From Desulfobacterales bacterium (GTDB lineage Bacteria; Desulfobacterota; Desulfobacteria; Desulfobacterales; JAFDDL01), in NCBI GenBank assembly GCA_034003325.1, contig JAVEYW010000005.1, forward strand, positions 220,508 through 284,507: a stretch of DNA of 64,000 nucleotides, written 5' to 3'. Below, piece after piece: positions 43,985-53,482 of the stretch. Each line of letters starts with the position of its first letter. Position 1 is the first letter of the stretch. Both the position numbers and the translations under genes were made by a program. Below the pieces are notes generated by a model. It did not search any database, had not been told where the DNA came from, and was given only the letters and a program-made list of their open reading frames with translations.

Positions 43985-46729
43985 ATGAATAAAGCGGACT
44001 TTACGCGTAAGCTTTCCGTTAACGGGAAGTCGTACACGATATACGATATTAACCGGCTCGGTGAACAGGGAATTGCGGACGTGCGCCGTCTTCCCTATTC
44101 CATTAAGATACTGGTGGAAAATTTGCTTCGAAAGCTCGATGACAAAGTGGTGCTGGTGGAAGATCTGAAACAAATCGCGAATTGGCAAAAAACATATGCA
44201 GCGCCGGTGGAGATTCCCTACCACCCGGCCCGCGTGCTGATGCAGGATTTCACGGGGGTTCCGGCGGTGGTGGATCTTGCCGCCATGCGCGATGCTGTCA
44301 AAGCCCTCGGGGGGGATCCGAAGAAAATTAATCCCCTGGTGCCGGTAGAACTGATTGTGGACCACTCGGTGCAGGTGGATTATTTCGGTACGGCTGACGC
44401 GTTGAAAAAAAATGTGGAACTGGAGTATCAGCGAAATACGGAGCGATATCAGCTTCTCAAGTGGGCACAGAAAAGTTTTGATAATTTCAGGGTCGTTCCT
44501 CCCAATTCCGGCATTTGTCACCAGGTCAATCTGGAGCATTTGGGGCGGGTTATGATGACCGAAAAAGGGGCGGGCGGTGAGGTTGCTTTTCCCGACACGG
44601 TGGTGGGCACCGATTCCCATACTCCCATGATCAACGGTATCGGCGTGATGGGATGGGGGGTAGGCGGCATCGAGGCGGAAGCGGTGATGTTGGGTCAGCC
44701 CTATTACATGTCGATTCCCGAAGTGATCGGGGTGCGCCTGGTGGGCGCGCTTCAGGAAGGCGTGACCGCCACCGATCTGGTACTGACGATTACCGAAATG
44801 CTTCGCACGCATAACGTGGTGGAAAAGTTCGTGGAGTATTTCGGTCCCGGCATGAAGCATTTGACGGTCACCGATCGGGCTACCATCGCCAATATGACCC
44901 CGGAATATGGGGCCACCCTTGGGTTTTTCCCGGTGGATGAAAAAACCATCGCTTATCTGAGAGCCACCAACCGCGCTGAGGCGGCCGCCGTGACGGAGGC
45001 CGCCGCAAAGGCGCTGGGGCTTTTTTACACCGATGCGGTTGAGGCCGACTATTCAGTGGTGCTGGAACTTGACATCAGCACGGTCGCGCCTTCTGTGGCC
45101 GGCCCGGCCCGGCCCCAGGACCGCGTGCTTTTGAAGGATTTGAAATCGAGCGTGAATGATTTACTCGGCTGTTCTTATGAGCGCAATACGGACGTGACGC
45201 AAGCCTCCACCTTTCATGATGAATCCGGAAGCCTGACCACGCGGGCGGCCGAGTGCAGGCCGGCTGTCGGCAAGGCGGTACGCCTTCAGCTTTACGATAA
45301 GGAGGTTGAGATCGGAGACGCCAGCATTGTGATTGCCGCCATTACCTCCTGCACCAACACCTCCAATCCTTTTGTGATGCTGGGGGCGGGGCTGGTTGCC
45401 AAAAAGGCGGTGGCCAGGGGGCTGCGGGTACCCGCCTACGTGAAAACCTCTCTTGCGCCGGGCTCACGGGTGGTGGAGCGCTATCTGAAGGATGCGGGGT
45501 TGATCCCCTATCTGGATGCCCTCGGGTTTCATGTGGCGGGATTCGGGTGCATGACCTGCATCGGCAACAGTGGCCCGTTGCATCCACTCATCGATCAGGC
45601 GATTACGGACCATGGGTTGACCGTGGCGGCGGTGCTTTCCGGAAACCGGAACTTTGAGGCAAGGATTCATCAAAAAATCCGCGGGAATTATCTTGCCTCT
45701 CCGATGCTGGTGGTGGCCTTTGCCATTGCCGGTCGTATTGATGTGGACCTGACCACAGCACCGGTGGGGATTGATCCCAACGGGGAGCCGGTTTATCTGA
45801 AAGATATTTGGCCAAGTTCAACGGAGATCAACGCGCTCATTGCCAGGCATGTAAAGCCTGAGTTTTATGCCGATGAATACGCAGCTGTGTTCGATGGGGA
45901 CGAGTTCTGGCGGACCCTGCCGGTAGCGAAGGGGGTCACCTATGCTTGGGAAGAATCATCCACCTATATTAAAAACCCGCCGTATTTTGAGGGCTTATCC
46001 AAAACCCCGATTCCGCCGACCAATGTGTCCGGCGCACGAGCATTGGCGACACTGGGGGACTCGGTCACCACGGATCATATTTCTCCGGCCGGTGCCATTC
46101 CCGAAAATTACCCCGCGGGCCTGTATCTGAAGGAACGCGGTGTGGCGCCGCCGGATTTTAACTCTTACGGCGCGCGCCGGGGTAATCATGAAGTGATGAT
46201 GCGGGGCACTTTCGGCAACATTCGCATTAAAAACAAAATGGTTGGTGAAAAAGAGGGCAGTTTTACCATTAAATTTCCGGAGGCCGAACAAACCTATATT
46301 TACGATGCGGCCATGGCGTATAAGAAGGATCGTGTTCCGTTGGTTGTGTTGGGCGGAAAAGAATACGGCACCGGATCTTCGCGGGACTGGGCCGCCAAAG
46401 GGACGGATCTTCTCGGCATTCGGGCGGTGATTGCCGAATCCTATGAACGTATTCACCGCAGCAATCTGGTGGGCATGGGGGTTTTGCCGCTCATGTTTCA
46501 GCCGGGCGACAGTTGGCGGTCACTGGGCCTGGATGGTTCGGAAACCATTGATATTCAGGGGATTGACGGCATGATGCCCCGAAAGGTGCTCTCGGTCACG
46601 GCGACCAAGGCGGATGGCAAAGCCGTTTCCTTTGATGTAGTGGCCCGCCTGAACACCGATGTGGATGTGGCCTATTTCGAACACGGCGGTATTTTACCCT
46701 ACGTGCTGAGGAAACTGATGGAAAACTGA
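43985..46729 (+). CDS. acnA: Aconitate hydratase A
   Basis: A 914-residue 4Fe-4S enzyme interconverting citrate and isocitrate in the TCA cycle. Cluster ligands are visible in AITSCTNTSNP and in GFGCMTCIGNSGP. The swivel domain has GDSVTTDHISPAG and YGTGSSRDWAAKG, which bind substrate. The length fits the AcnA/IRP1 type. The ribosome site is a run of G (CAGGGGGAAGG) at 43974-43984. No other TCA gene is in the window. In Desulfobacterota the cycle can serve acetate oxidation; which direction applies here is not visible. Confidence 0.96.
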   Translation: MNKADFTRKLSVNGKSYTIYDINRLGEQGIADVRRLPYSIKILVENLLRKLDDKVVLVEDLKQIANWQKTYAAPVEIPYHPARVLMQDFTGVPAVVDLAAMRDAVKALGGDPKKINPLVPVELIVDHSVQVDYFGTADALKKNVELEYQRNTERYQLLKWAQKSFDNFRVVPPNSGICHQVNLEHLGRVMMTEKGAGGEVAFPDTVVGTDSHTPMINGIGVMGWGVGGIEAEAVMLGQPYYMSIPEVIGVRLVGALQEGVTATDLVLTITEMLRTHNVVEKFVEYFGPGMKHLTVTDRATIANMTPEYGATLGFFPVDEKTIAYLRATNRAEAAAVTEAAAKALGLFYTDAVEADYSVVLELDISTVAPSVAGPARPQDRVLLKDLKSSVNDLLGCSYERNTDVTQASTFHDESGSLTTRAAECRPAVGKAVRLQLYDKEVEIGDASIVIAAITSCTNTSNPFVMLGAGLVAKKAVARGLRVPAYVKTSLAPGSRVVERYLKDAGLIPYLDALGFHVAGFGCMTCIGNSGPLHPLIDQAITDHGLTVAAVLSGNRNFEARIHQKIRGNYLASPMLVVAFAIAGRIDVDLTTAPVGIDPNGEPVYLKDIWPSSTEINALIARHVKPEFYADEYAAVFDGDEFWRTLPVAKGVTYAWEESSTYIKNPPYFEGLSKTPIPPTNVSGARALATLGDSVTTDHISPAGAIPENYPAGLYLKERGVAPPDFNSYGARRGNHEVMMRGTFGNIRIKNKMVGEKEGSFTIKFPEAEQTYIYDAAMAYKKDRVPLVVLGGKEYGTGSSRDWAAKGTDLLGIRAVIAESYERIHRSNLVGMGVLPLMFQPGDSWRSLGLDGSETIDIQGIDGMMPRKVLSVTATKADGKAVSFDVVARLNTDVDVAYFEHGGILPYVLRKLMEN

Positions 46730-46800
46730 AAAGATGAATCGCAACCCGGGGAGAGTGCGTGATCGGACCCAAGGAGGCTATTTTTCTGAGAATATTTTGG

Positions 46801-47385
46801 CTAGTATCTCAAAAATTCTGAGATATAAATTTCCGTTGCCGTTCCTGCGGGTATGATTTCCATCACGCTGGCGATCAGATAGCCTCTCAGGGCGAGGTAA
46901 TCACCTGAATTCAGGAATTCTTCGGCTTCCGGTGTTTGAAGCGCCCACACCACGCGGTTGCGGATTTGGCTGTCGAGGTCAGCGACTTTTTGGCGGTAAC
47001 TTTTTTTGACGCAATTGATATCCAGGGTCATCTTGATGAGATCCCCGGAACGCACCGATGAGATGACCGGGCCGATGCTGATGTAAGTGTCCGGTTTTGA
47101 ATATTTATCCGATTTAAAGGAAGGAAGCGGTATCTTTATTTTTCCTTCCTGAATCCAAAATATCGCCGTCATCACGACCACGAAAACACATGCCCCGGCG
47201 GTGATCCATTGGGTTTTAGAAGAGGCCGTTTTGGTCGCAACGGGTGCATCGGGTTGTGGTGTCGGCCTGGCTTTGTGCGGTTTTTTGGGGGGGGGAGCCG
47301 TCGGCGGCTTGATCAAGCGCGAGACATCAACCTTGTCCAGTTCAAATCCGGAATCCGTGCTGTTGAGATTATTATCCTTATCCAT
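46801..47385 (-). CDS. FliL-like membrane protein
   Basis: About 194 residues from the ATG at 47385; two nearby upstream starts cannot be excluded because no ribosome site is strong. The N-terminal 60 residues are cytosolic and Pro/Lys-rich (IKPPTAPPPKKPHKARP), a single membrane helix spans about residues 60-80 (ITAGACVFVVVMTAIFW), and the rest is periplasmic. The periplasmic part (SIGPVISSVRSGDLIKMTLDI and the C-terminal ATEIYISEFLRY) resembles the stomatin-like domain of FliL, a stator-associated flagellar protein. No motility gene is adjacent, so the call rests on shape and the C-terminal motif. Confidence 0.65.
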   Translation of the reverse strand: MDKDNNLNSTDSGFELDKVDVSRLIKPPTAPPPKKPHKARPTPQPDAPVATKTASSKTQWITAGACVFVVVMTAIFWIQEGKIKIPLPSFKSDKYSKPDTYISIGPVISSVRSGDLIKMTLDINCVKKSYRQKVADLDSQIRNRVVWALQTPEAEEFLNSGDYLALRGYLIASVMEIIPAGTATEIYISEFLRY

Positions 47386-47574
47386 AACCATGTTCTTTTG
47401 GGGTATTTTCAACACGCATAACATGTTTATGCGCTTGTATCAAAAGCAAATTCATTCTTGGTTACCGGCGCCCATGAAACCAGGCGACTTTGGTGGCTGT
47501 TTTAATCAGCGCCATATTCCCACGTTACCCCGATGTTATGATTTTAACATAATGCCATATATGACCCGATCGCC

Positions 47575-49623
47575 ATGAGTAACGCCATTTCCGTGGGCCG
47601 CATGTTACAGCTCAGGACAGCCTTTATTACCTATAATATTTCAAGGCTTCGTGAACTTATCCGGTATTTACCGAAGAAAAAATTTGAACTATTTCAAAAC
47701 ATTCCTTTATGGATTCATGTGAATCTCACAAAAGTTCCCGGTTATGTCGATTCTCCGCAAACCCCTTGTGGCATATACCGATTTCACGGTTCAGGGTTTT
47801 GGCGACAGGCATCTCAACGACACAAGTTGTTTCCCCTGAAAAAAACATTCACTCGTTGTGCGCAGAATGACGTCATCATCGGTCTGTATCTGATGGGGTC
47901 TTCCGGCACCTTGGCGCAGACGGATAAATCGGACTTTGATTATTGGCTGGTGATCGATGACGAAGGTGCAACTGCTGAGCGCATGGCATTGTTTCAGAAA
48001 AAGCTGGACCGCATCAAAATCTGGAGCAAAGAACGATATGACCAGGAGGTGGGGTTCTTCGTGCTCAGCCTTTCGGATATTCGGGACAACAGGTTTGCAG
48101 CTGTGGATGAGGAAAGCTCGGGTTCGGCGCAGCGGACCTTCCTGAAAGAAGAGTTTTACCGGACTTTTATCATGATCGCCGGCAAGATTCCTTACTGGGC
48201 GGTGGTTCCTGCGAATATCAGTGACATCGAATACGATCAATGGATTCAATGCGCGAGGCAATCGCGAAGCCTTAAATTTATGCCGGAAGATTATGCGGAT
48301 CTGGGTAATCTGGAAACCATCAGCCCCGAGGAGTGCCTGGGCGCTTTGCTTTGGCAGATGTTCAAGGCGCGCAAATATCCGGCCAAATCGCTCATAAAGG
48401 CGGCGCTGATTGCGCATAGTTATTTTTTTAGCCGAAAAAACGGACTGCTGTGCGATCGAATCAAAGCCCAGTTTGGCGGCAACGGATGCGGGGATCAAGG
48501 GATCGATCCGTATGCGGTGGTATTTGAAACCGCAATCGATCTTTTTCAAGCATTGGATGATGTGGAAGGGCTCGTGTTGATCAGAGAATGTGTTTTTCTT
48601 AAGCTCTCGGAGCCTTCCCGGTTCGACGGTCGCGAAAAAAATAGTCCGAAACTGCGTTTTCTGGCACAATATCAAGCCGAGTGGGCATGGGATAAGGATC
48701 AGACTGACCGGCTGACTCGCTTTCACGACTGGCCCGAATCAAATCGTCTGGCCTTTGAAGAAAGAGTTTTTAATAAGATCGGGTTTCTGTATAATCTTAT
48801 TTTGCGAGCGCACGACGGAACGACTTCGACGCTTTCCATGGCTCCGTCCGACCTGATTACCCTCAAGAACAGGATTTCGGCTGCAATTACAAAGAAACCC
48901 GGCAAACTGCACCGCTGTTCGGCTTATCTTCAATCTCGTTTGGGAGGCTTAGTGTTCCAGGTGAGCGGGTATCTGAATGATAGGGGGCAAGAGGCCTGGT
49001 CGGTGTATCATCATGTGGGTGAACTGCGTCATGCCCGCCATGTGGTGTTTTCCGCTTCGGAATTACTCCGCGTTATAGGGTGGTTGCTGGCCAACGGATT
49101 CTATTCCCTTATGGGTTGTCTCCTTGAATATCAGACGTATCAACTGCCGATCAGCCCGCAAAGAATCAAACGCTTGGCTGATGACGTCTATCGGTTTTTT
49201 TGCAGCGCACCGGTTTCTCCAGCCGCCATGTTATCCATTCCGCAATGGGAAAAAATCGGCATTTTACTCCATCCATTGGCCGATGGCTCGGAGGGCCGTT
49301 TGTCCGGAGCTGATTTTCTCGCCGTAAACTCCTGGGGGGAGTTTTTTTTCGAATCCATTGCATTGGCACATATCGATGAAGCTGGCGCAATCTGTTATAA
49401 GATATCAGAATTTTTGTGGAATTTTTATAAAGGGACCGAGGGCGGAAAACCTTTCCATCAGGTTTTTCAGATGCGGGGAAATCTTGACATTCGCTTCCTT
49501 CACAGGATTGAATCGGGTTTGGCCGTGTTTAGGGATCGGGATATAGGCTCCTTGCGGCAAGGTACGGCCTTTTCAAAACCGGAAAGCGAAGAGAACGACG
49601 CACCATGGCTTGATTTGCTTTAG
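47575..49623 (+). CDS. Class I adenylate cyclase
   Basis: A 682-residue cytosolic protein. The N-terminal half contains the class I (enterobacterial CyaA-type) nucleotidyltransferase signature: YLMGSSGTLAQ followed by KSDFDYWLVID, with GS and the metal-binding DxD, at about residues 105-130. It would make cAMP from ATP. The long C-terminal half has no domain I can name and is shorter than in E. coli CyaA, which carries a glucose-regulated region. A short inverted repeat TTATG/CATAA lies about 40 bases upstream (47536-47552). No CRP gene is in the window. Confidence 0.85.
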   Translation: MSNAISVGRMLQLRTAFITYNISRLRELIRYLPKKKFELFQNIPLWIHVNLTKVPGYVDSPQTPCGIYRFHGSGFWRQASQRHKLFPLKKTFTRCAQNDVIIGLYLMGSSGTLAQTDKSDFDYWLVIDDEGATAERMALFQKKLDRIKIWSKERYDQEVGFFVLSLSDIRDNRFAAVDEESSGSAQRTFLKEEFYRTFIMIAGKIPYWAVVPANISDIEYDQWIQCARQSRSLKFMPEDYADLGNLETISPEECLGALLWQMFKARKYPAKSLIKAALIAHSYFFSRKNGLLCDRIKAQFGGNGCGDQGIDPYAVVFETAIDLFQALDDVEGLVLIRECVFLKLSEPSRFDGREKNSPKLRFLAQYQAEWAWDKDQTDRLTRFHDWPESNRLAFEERVFNKIGFLYNLILRAHDGTTSTLSMAPSDLITLKNRISAAITKKPGKLHRCSAYLQSRLGGLVFQVSGYLNDRGQEAWSVYHHVGELRHARHVVFSASELLRVIGWLLANGFYSLMGCLLEYQTYQLPISPQRIKRLADDVYRFFCSAPVSPAAMLSIPQWEKIGILLHPLADGSEGRLSGADFLAVNSWGEFFFESIALAHIDEAGAICYKISEFLWNFYKGTEGGKPFHQVFQMRGNLDIRFLHRIESGLAVFRDRDIGSLRQGTAFSKPESEENDAPWLDLL

Positions 49624-49710
49624 CCGGCGGCCTCACCTATACTGCAGACCCGGTCGTAAAACTCTGGCATTCGGTGGGGGATTTGTGATAGGAAGGCAGC
49701 TTCGATATGA

Positions 49711-49807
49711 AGCCCTTTACCAGAAACATGCACGCTTTTGCGTGTATATTCGCCGAAGGTGAAAGATGGCTTTTATGCATCCCAGCATCCGGCTTTGCCG
49801 GATTAGG
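49711..49807 (+). repeat. Dispersed intergenic repeat, copy R4 (shortest array)
   Basis: Fourth well-conserved copy, with GCCCTTTACCAGAAACATG, hairpin CACGC-TTTT-GCGTG, the GATGGCTTTTATG core and the terminal hairpin ATCCGGC-TTT-GCCGGAT. Only one 8-bp unit (CATCCCAG) is present where the other copies have three, so the copies differ by exactly 16 bases there. Confidence 0.88.
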
Positions 49808-49865
49808 GGGGCGTTATAAAAAGAAGCAACGATCGCGAAAGCAATGAAATCCGGATACTGAGGGC

Positions 49866-50879
49866 ATGAAGAAACTCTCTTTTTTACTTGTGGATGATAA
49901 TTCCTGGGCGCTTAAGGAGCTACAGGATGCCTTGAAATACTTTGGGTACCGCACCATTGAAGAGACGAGTCGCGCCGATGAGGCTTGGCGGATGCTTCGA
50001 TTCCGGCGATATGACTGTATCATCGCGGAAATGGAAATGCCCGGCATGAGCGGGCTTGAATTGCTGAAAAAAACTCGGGAAGACGATCGGTTTTACAATA
50101 TTCCCTTTTTCCTCACCAACTCGGCCTTTACCAAGGTGAAAGTCGTCATAGCCGGCCGGGAAGGAGCCACTGGCCTGATCGTCAAACCGTTTGATGTTCA
50201 AAATTTCAGACAAAAAATGGAAATGCTCAAGGTTGAACCGGCGGATGCGCCCGATCTGGTTGAGACTCGTCAAGCGCTGGAAGAAGGGCTCAAGTTGATC
50301 GAGCGGAATGATCATGCGGGTGCCCTGACGGTTTTTGAAAAGATGGTCGAAGCGGGAGAAAGCGCAGAAGTATATTATAATATCGGTTATATCAAAACCT
50401 CTCAGGGACAATACGGGGAGGCCATTGCCGCGTTCCGAAAGGCGACGCAACTGGACCGTCTTTTTGCCAAAGCCTATGAGGCAATGGGGCGAGCCTACCA
50501 GAAACTGGGGCGGAAACAGGATGCTGAAAAGGCGTTGCAAAAGGCGGCCGATATTTATATGACCAAAGAGAAAATGCAGGATGCCGAGGAGATTCTGACG
50601 GAAATTATGGAAATCAATCCGGATACGGTCAATGTTTATAATAGTCTGGGGGTGCTCTATCGAAAGAAGGGAGATTATTTAACCGCACTCAAACATTACC
50701 AGAAAGCATTGAAGATTCACCCCGATACGCCGCACATTTATTATAATATGGGCAGGCTTCATCTTGATTTGAATGATCCCGGAAAAGCAAAACGTTTTTT
50801 TGCCGATGCGGTTAAATTGGACCCCGGGTTTAAAGAGGCAAGGGAAGTGTTGGATGCTATCGAGCTGGGTGAATTTTAA
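49866..50879 (+). CDS. Receiver-like domain with Glu phosphoacceptor fused to TPR repeats
   Basis: A 337-residue cytosolic protein. The receiver (residues 1-122) has the acidic pair VDDN and the conserved Lys in IVKPFD, but the phosphoacceptor position reads IIAEMEMPG, Glu 55 in place of Asp, and the conserved Thr/Ser is Asn (FLTNSAF). Glu at this site often mimics the phosphorylated state. From about residue 140 there are five to six TPR units (AEVYYNIGYIKTSQGQY, VYNSLGVLYRKKGDY, IYYNMGRLHLDLND). It probably acts as a protein-binding adaptor. GAGGGC precedes the ATG; repeat R4 is just upstream. Confidence 0.85.
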   Translation: MKKLSFLLVDDNSWALKELQDALKYFGYRTIEETSRADEAWRMLRFRRYDCIIAEMEMPGMSGLELLKKTREDDRFYNIPFFLTNSAFTKVKVVIAGREGATGLIVKPFDVQNFRQKMEMLKVEPADAPDLVETRQALEEGLKLIERNDHAGALTVFEKMVEAGESAEVYYNIGYIKTSQGQYGEAIAAFRKATQLDRLFAKAYEAMGRAYQKLGRKQDAEKALQKAADIYMTKEKMQDAEEILTEIMEINPDTVNVYNSLGVLYRKKGDYLTALKHYQKALKIHPDTPHIYYNMGRLHLDLNDPGKAKRFFADAVKLDPGFKEAREVLDAIELGEF

Positions 50880-50911
50880 CCCATTGAGCCAGTTCCAGAA
50901 CGCCCCATTAT

Positions 50912-53158
50912 CTATTTGAATGGGGTAAGTCGCATTACCCACTCATTGGCGGCATCCGGGTCCGTGGTCCTGACTTCCTGAATCCGTGCATGATGACAGG
51001 TTTCTTTCAGGCGAAGCTGGGTGTGCAATCCGGTGATGAGTGTGCCGACATGAATCAGACCACTGGCGCTGACCACTGCGATGGCTTTCGTTGTTTTTGA
51101 CAGCTCCCGAATGGATTGCTTTTCGGTTGTCAGTTCATCAATTTCTTCCTGTAATGTTGCCATGTCCGTTTCAAGAGCGGCAATTTGTGCTTCCGTTTTT
51201 TCCTGCTGATCAAATTGTGCGGTGAGCGTCTCCTCGGCCTCTTTCGCTTTTTGCGCAAGCTCTTGAATTTTTTTCTCCATTTCCACAACCGCCTCGGGCT
51301 GTGCCGCCGCTTTAAGTTTTTCCAGATTTGCCTGCATGTCGCGTCGCGCCACCATGGAGCGATCCTGTACCTGGGCCAGTTGGGTGATTTTCTGATGAAG
51401 CGTCTGCTCTTCGATATCCAGTGCAGCCATTTTTGATCTTAACTGCGCATGCCTCTCCTGGCGTCTGGCGATGGCGTTTTGAATTCCTTGAATTTCCTGC
51501 TCTATATGTGCATCCACGCCGGCTGATAGCCGGCAGGGCGTGGAGACATCCGTGCCGATATCCTGGGCGAAAATGCCTTGTTTGGCTGAAATGGTGGAGG
51601 CGAGGATTTTTCCGTTGGCGACACGGCAGGCGCCGCTGGTTTCAATGGTGGAATCCGTGATTTCCTTCAAGACGGAAATATCTCCAAAAGAGGCTATCTG
51701 GGCACTTTTAATGTATTTTGCTTCAATATTCCCCTGACTGTTGATGACGGCGCCGATAATGCCGCCGGTGACTTTGATGTTGCCGGTTGCCTTGATTTCG
51801 GCGCCCATGATTTCCTTGGCGGTGAGGTGGTGTGCATGAACGCGAAAGCCGGCCTGCACACAGCCCGTTACAACGATATTGCCGTCGAAATCGACATGTC
51901 CCGTTTTCAGGTCTACATCTCCGTCTATCCTCAGCTCGGTCAATACGCAGAGACGTCCGCCAAAGGTCATTTTCGGCTGCCCATTCGTCAATGCGATGAG
52001 TTTTAGGCCATCCTCGGATAATTTCGTGCCCGACCCCTGACGCAGCTTTACATCCACCGGTTTTGGTGCGGGGATTGACGCCCCATGGACATTTATCCCC
52101 GGTGCGCCGGGTGTTATGGGGGTTTTTTCGATCAGAAGATCTCCCTTCTTCACCCGAGGAACTTCCCCATGATCCCGATAATCAATTTTGCCGCCGGCTA
52201 TCATTTTGCCGGCGGTTTTCCCGGCTTCAAAATGGTATTTCAGCACGGCATTCGTTCCGGGTGTCGGGGGCGTACCTCGAGCGACGATAAGGGAGTGTCC
52301 CTTGGGAGCATCGGTTTTTAAATACGTTTCAATATCACTATCCGACAGAATGCCGGTGGTTATGTTTCGGGCTTGAAGCAGACGATGGATGTGTTCAAGC
52401 GTGTTGGTCGCCGGTTTTCGACCGAATGGCTGCAAGGTGGCGGTCAGCAAATCCTGCGACACGATCACCTCAAAATCCCCTTTGCCCACCGGCGGTTCCT
52501 TAGTTTCAGGTCTGCCCGCCGGCTCATCCACCGTTGCTTTATCCGCTTTTGCAGCCGAGCCGGGTGTTGCCTCTTCGGTTTCAGTTAATGGTGATGCAGC
52601 GGCCGGGCCGAGTCGCCCTTGCTCCGCCAGCACGGCATCTCGCTGTTCCGCCGTAATTTTCCCGGATTCGATCAATATATCACTGATTTTTCGAATCGTT
52701 CGCATATTGGAAAAGGCGGTGGACTGAGCTTTAAGCGCTTCATCCGCATCTTTCCGCGTGATCAGTTTTCTGGCGACGGCGACAGCGCAATATCCCCTGG
52801 CCAGTTGACTGGCGTGCCAATATTTTTCCGCGAAATGAAGCAACGATAGCTGTTGTTCCGAAAGATACCCCTTTTCCAAGAAAACCGTCTCAAGGCGAAT
52901 CTTGTTTTCATCAGAGGCGTGGGCCGCTTGATAAGCCAGTGCGGCCTCAAGCTGTTCTTGCTGAATAAGGCCGTATTTCAAGGCGAGTTTTCCGATGATC
53001 GGGTAGGTTTTCGGGGATTCTCCGGAAACGGCTTTAAAGTTCTGGCCGCATCGTTTGCACAATACCGCTTTGCTGATAAACCTTTCCGGAAGCTTGTAGA
53101 CAGTACCGCAGTGGGGACATGCGGTCTTGGCCGTTTTGGTATCCGTCATGGTTGCCAT
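50912..53158 (-). CDS. FapA-family (DUF342) protein with N-terminal zinc ribbon
   Basis: A 748-residue protein from the ATG at 53158. It opens with an MJ0042-type zinc ribbon (CPHCG and CKRCG, residues 12-38), followed by two helical segments like those at the N-terminus of type II secretion ATPases (IGKLALKYGLIQQEQLEAAL). The centre (about residues 215-560) is the FapA/DUF342 right-handed beta-helix with repeated GxIxVxG turns. A long coiled coil follows (about 570-700). FapA proteins of Vibrio act in polar flagellar control; related ones occur in many motile anaerobes. Its role here is inferred from family only. Confidence 0.8.
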   Translation of the reverse strand: MATMTDTKTAKTACPHCGTVYKLPERFISKAVLCKRCGQNFKAVSGESPKTYPIIGKLALKYGLIQQEQLEAALAYQAAHASDENKIRLETVFLEKGYLSEQQLSLLHFAEKYWHASQLARGYCAVAVARKLITRKDADEALKAQSTAFSNMRTIRKISDILIESGKITAEQRDAVLAEQGRLGPAAASPLTETEEATPGSAAKADKATVDEPAGRPETKEPPVGKGDFEVIVSQDLLTATLQPFGRKPATNTLEHIHRLLQARNITTGILSDSDIETYLKTDAPKGHSLIVARGTPPTPGTNAVLKYHFEAGKTAGKMIAGGKIDYRDHGEVPRVKKGDLLIEKTPITPGAPGINVHGASIPAPKPVDVKLRQGSGTKLSEDGLKLIALTNGQPKMTFGGRLCVLTELRIDGDVDLKTGHVDFDGNIVVTGCVQAGFRVHAHHLTAKEIMGAEIKATGNIKVTGGIIGAVINSQGNIEAKYIKSAQIASFGDISVLKEITDSTIETSGACRVANGKILASTISAKQGIFAQDIGTDVSTPCRLSAGVDAHIEQEIQGIQNAIARRQERHAQLRSKMAALDIEEQTLHQKITQLAQVQDRSMVARRDMQANLEKLKAAAQPEAVVEMEKKIQELAQKAKEAEETLTAQFDQQEKTEAQIAALETDMATLQEEIDELTTEKQSIRELSKTTKAIAVVSASGLIHVGTLITGLHTQLRLKETCHHARIQEVRTTDPDAANEWVMRLTPFK

Positions 53159-53408
53159 TCTTATTTGCTGAAGATCGTACCATGAGAAATGCCGTGGTGG
53201 TAAGGATGAATTGCCACGGCATGGCAATTGCCGCTCAATTGAATGCATATCCATGTCTTGCTGTTATTTTAGCTGCTTGTACAGGCTTCGGCACGAAAAG
53301 TCAATGTTTTAGGTTTACTATTTCGATGGCAAGCCCACCGGTTTTCCATTAGGGGTTTCATTCATTGCATTCATCAAGTTCTCCTTGATCTGGAATTATG
53401 AGTCCTAT

Positions 53409-53434
53409 AGAGTCAAACACGAGAGTCAAACACG
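53409..53434. repeat. 13-bp perfect tandem repeat upstream of plsY
   Basis: AGAGTCAAACACG occurs at 53409-53421 and 53422-53434 without change, in the divergent region between the FapA-like gene and plsY, about 50 bases before the plsY start. It could be a pair of binding sites. A hairpin ATCAAG-TTCTC-CTTGAT lies just upstream. Confidence 0.6.
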
Positions 53435-53482
53435 GTAATTGAGACACTCGAATTTAAATATGGTTTCTGCCGAGTCGCATAA

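Noticed and set aside
43868-44860. A 330-codon minus-strand frame inside acnA.
   Set aside because: It is antisense to conserved aconitase sequence, and its His-rich composition is typical of shadow frames.
47791-48726. A 311-codon minus-strand frame inside the adenylate cyclase gene.
   Set aside because: It is antisense to the conserved nucleotidyltransferase domain and has no recognisable protein features.
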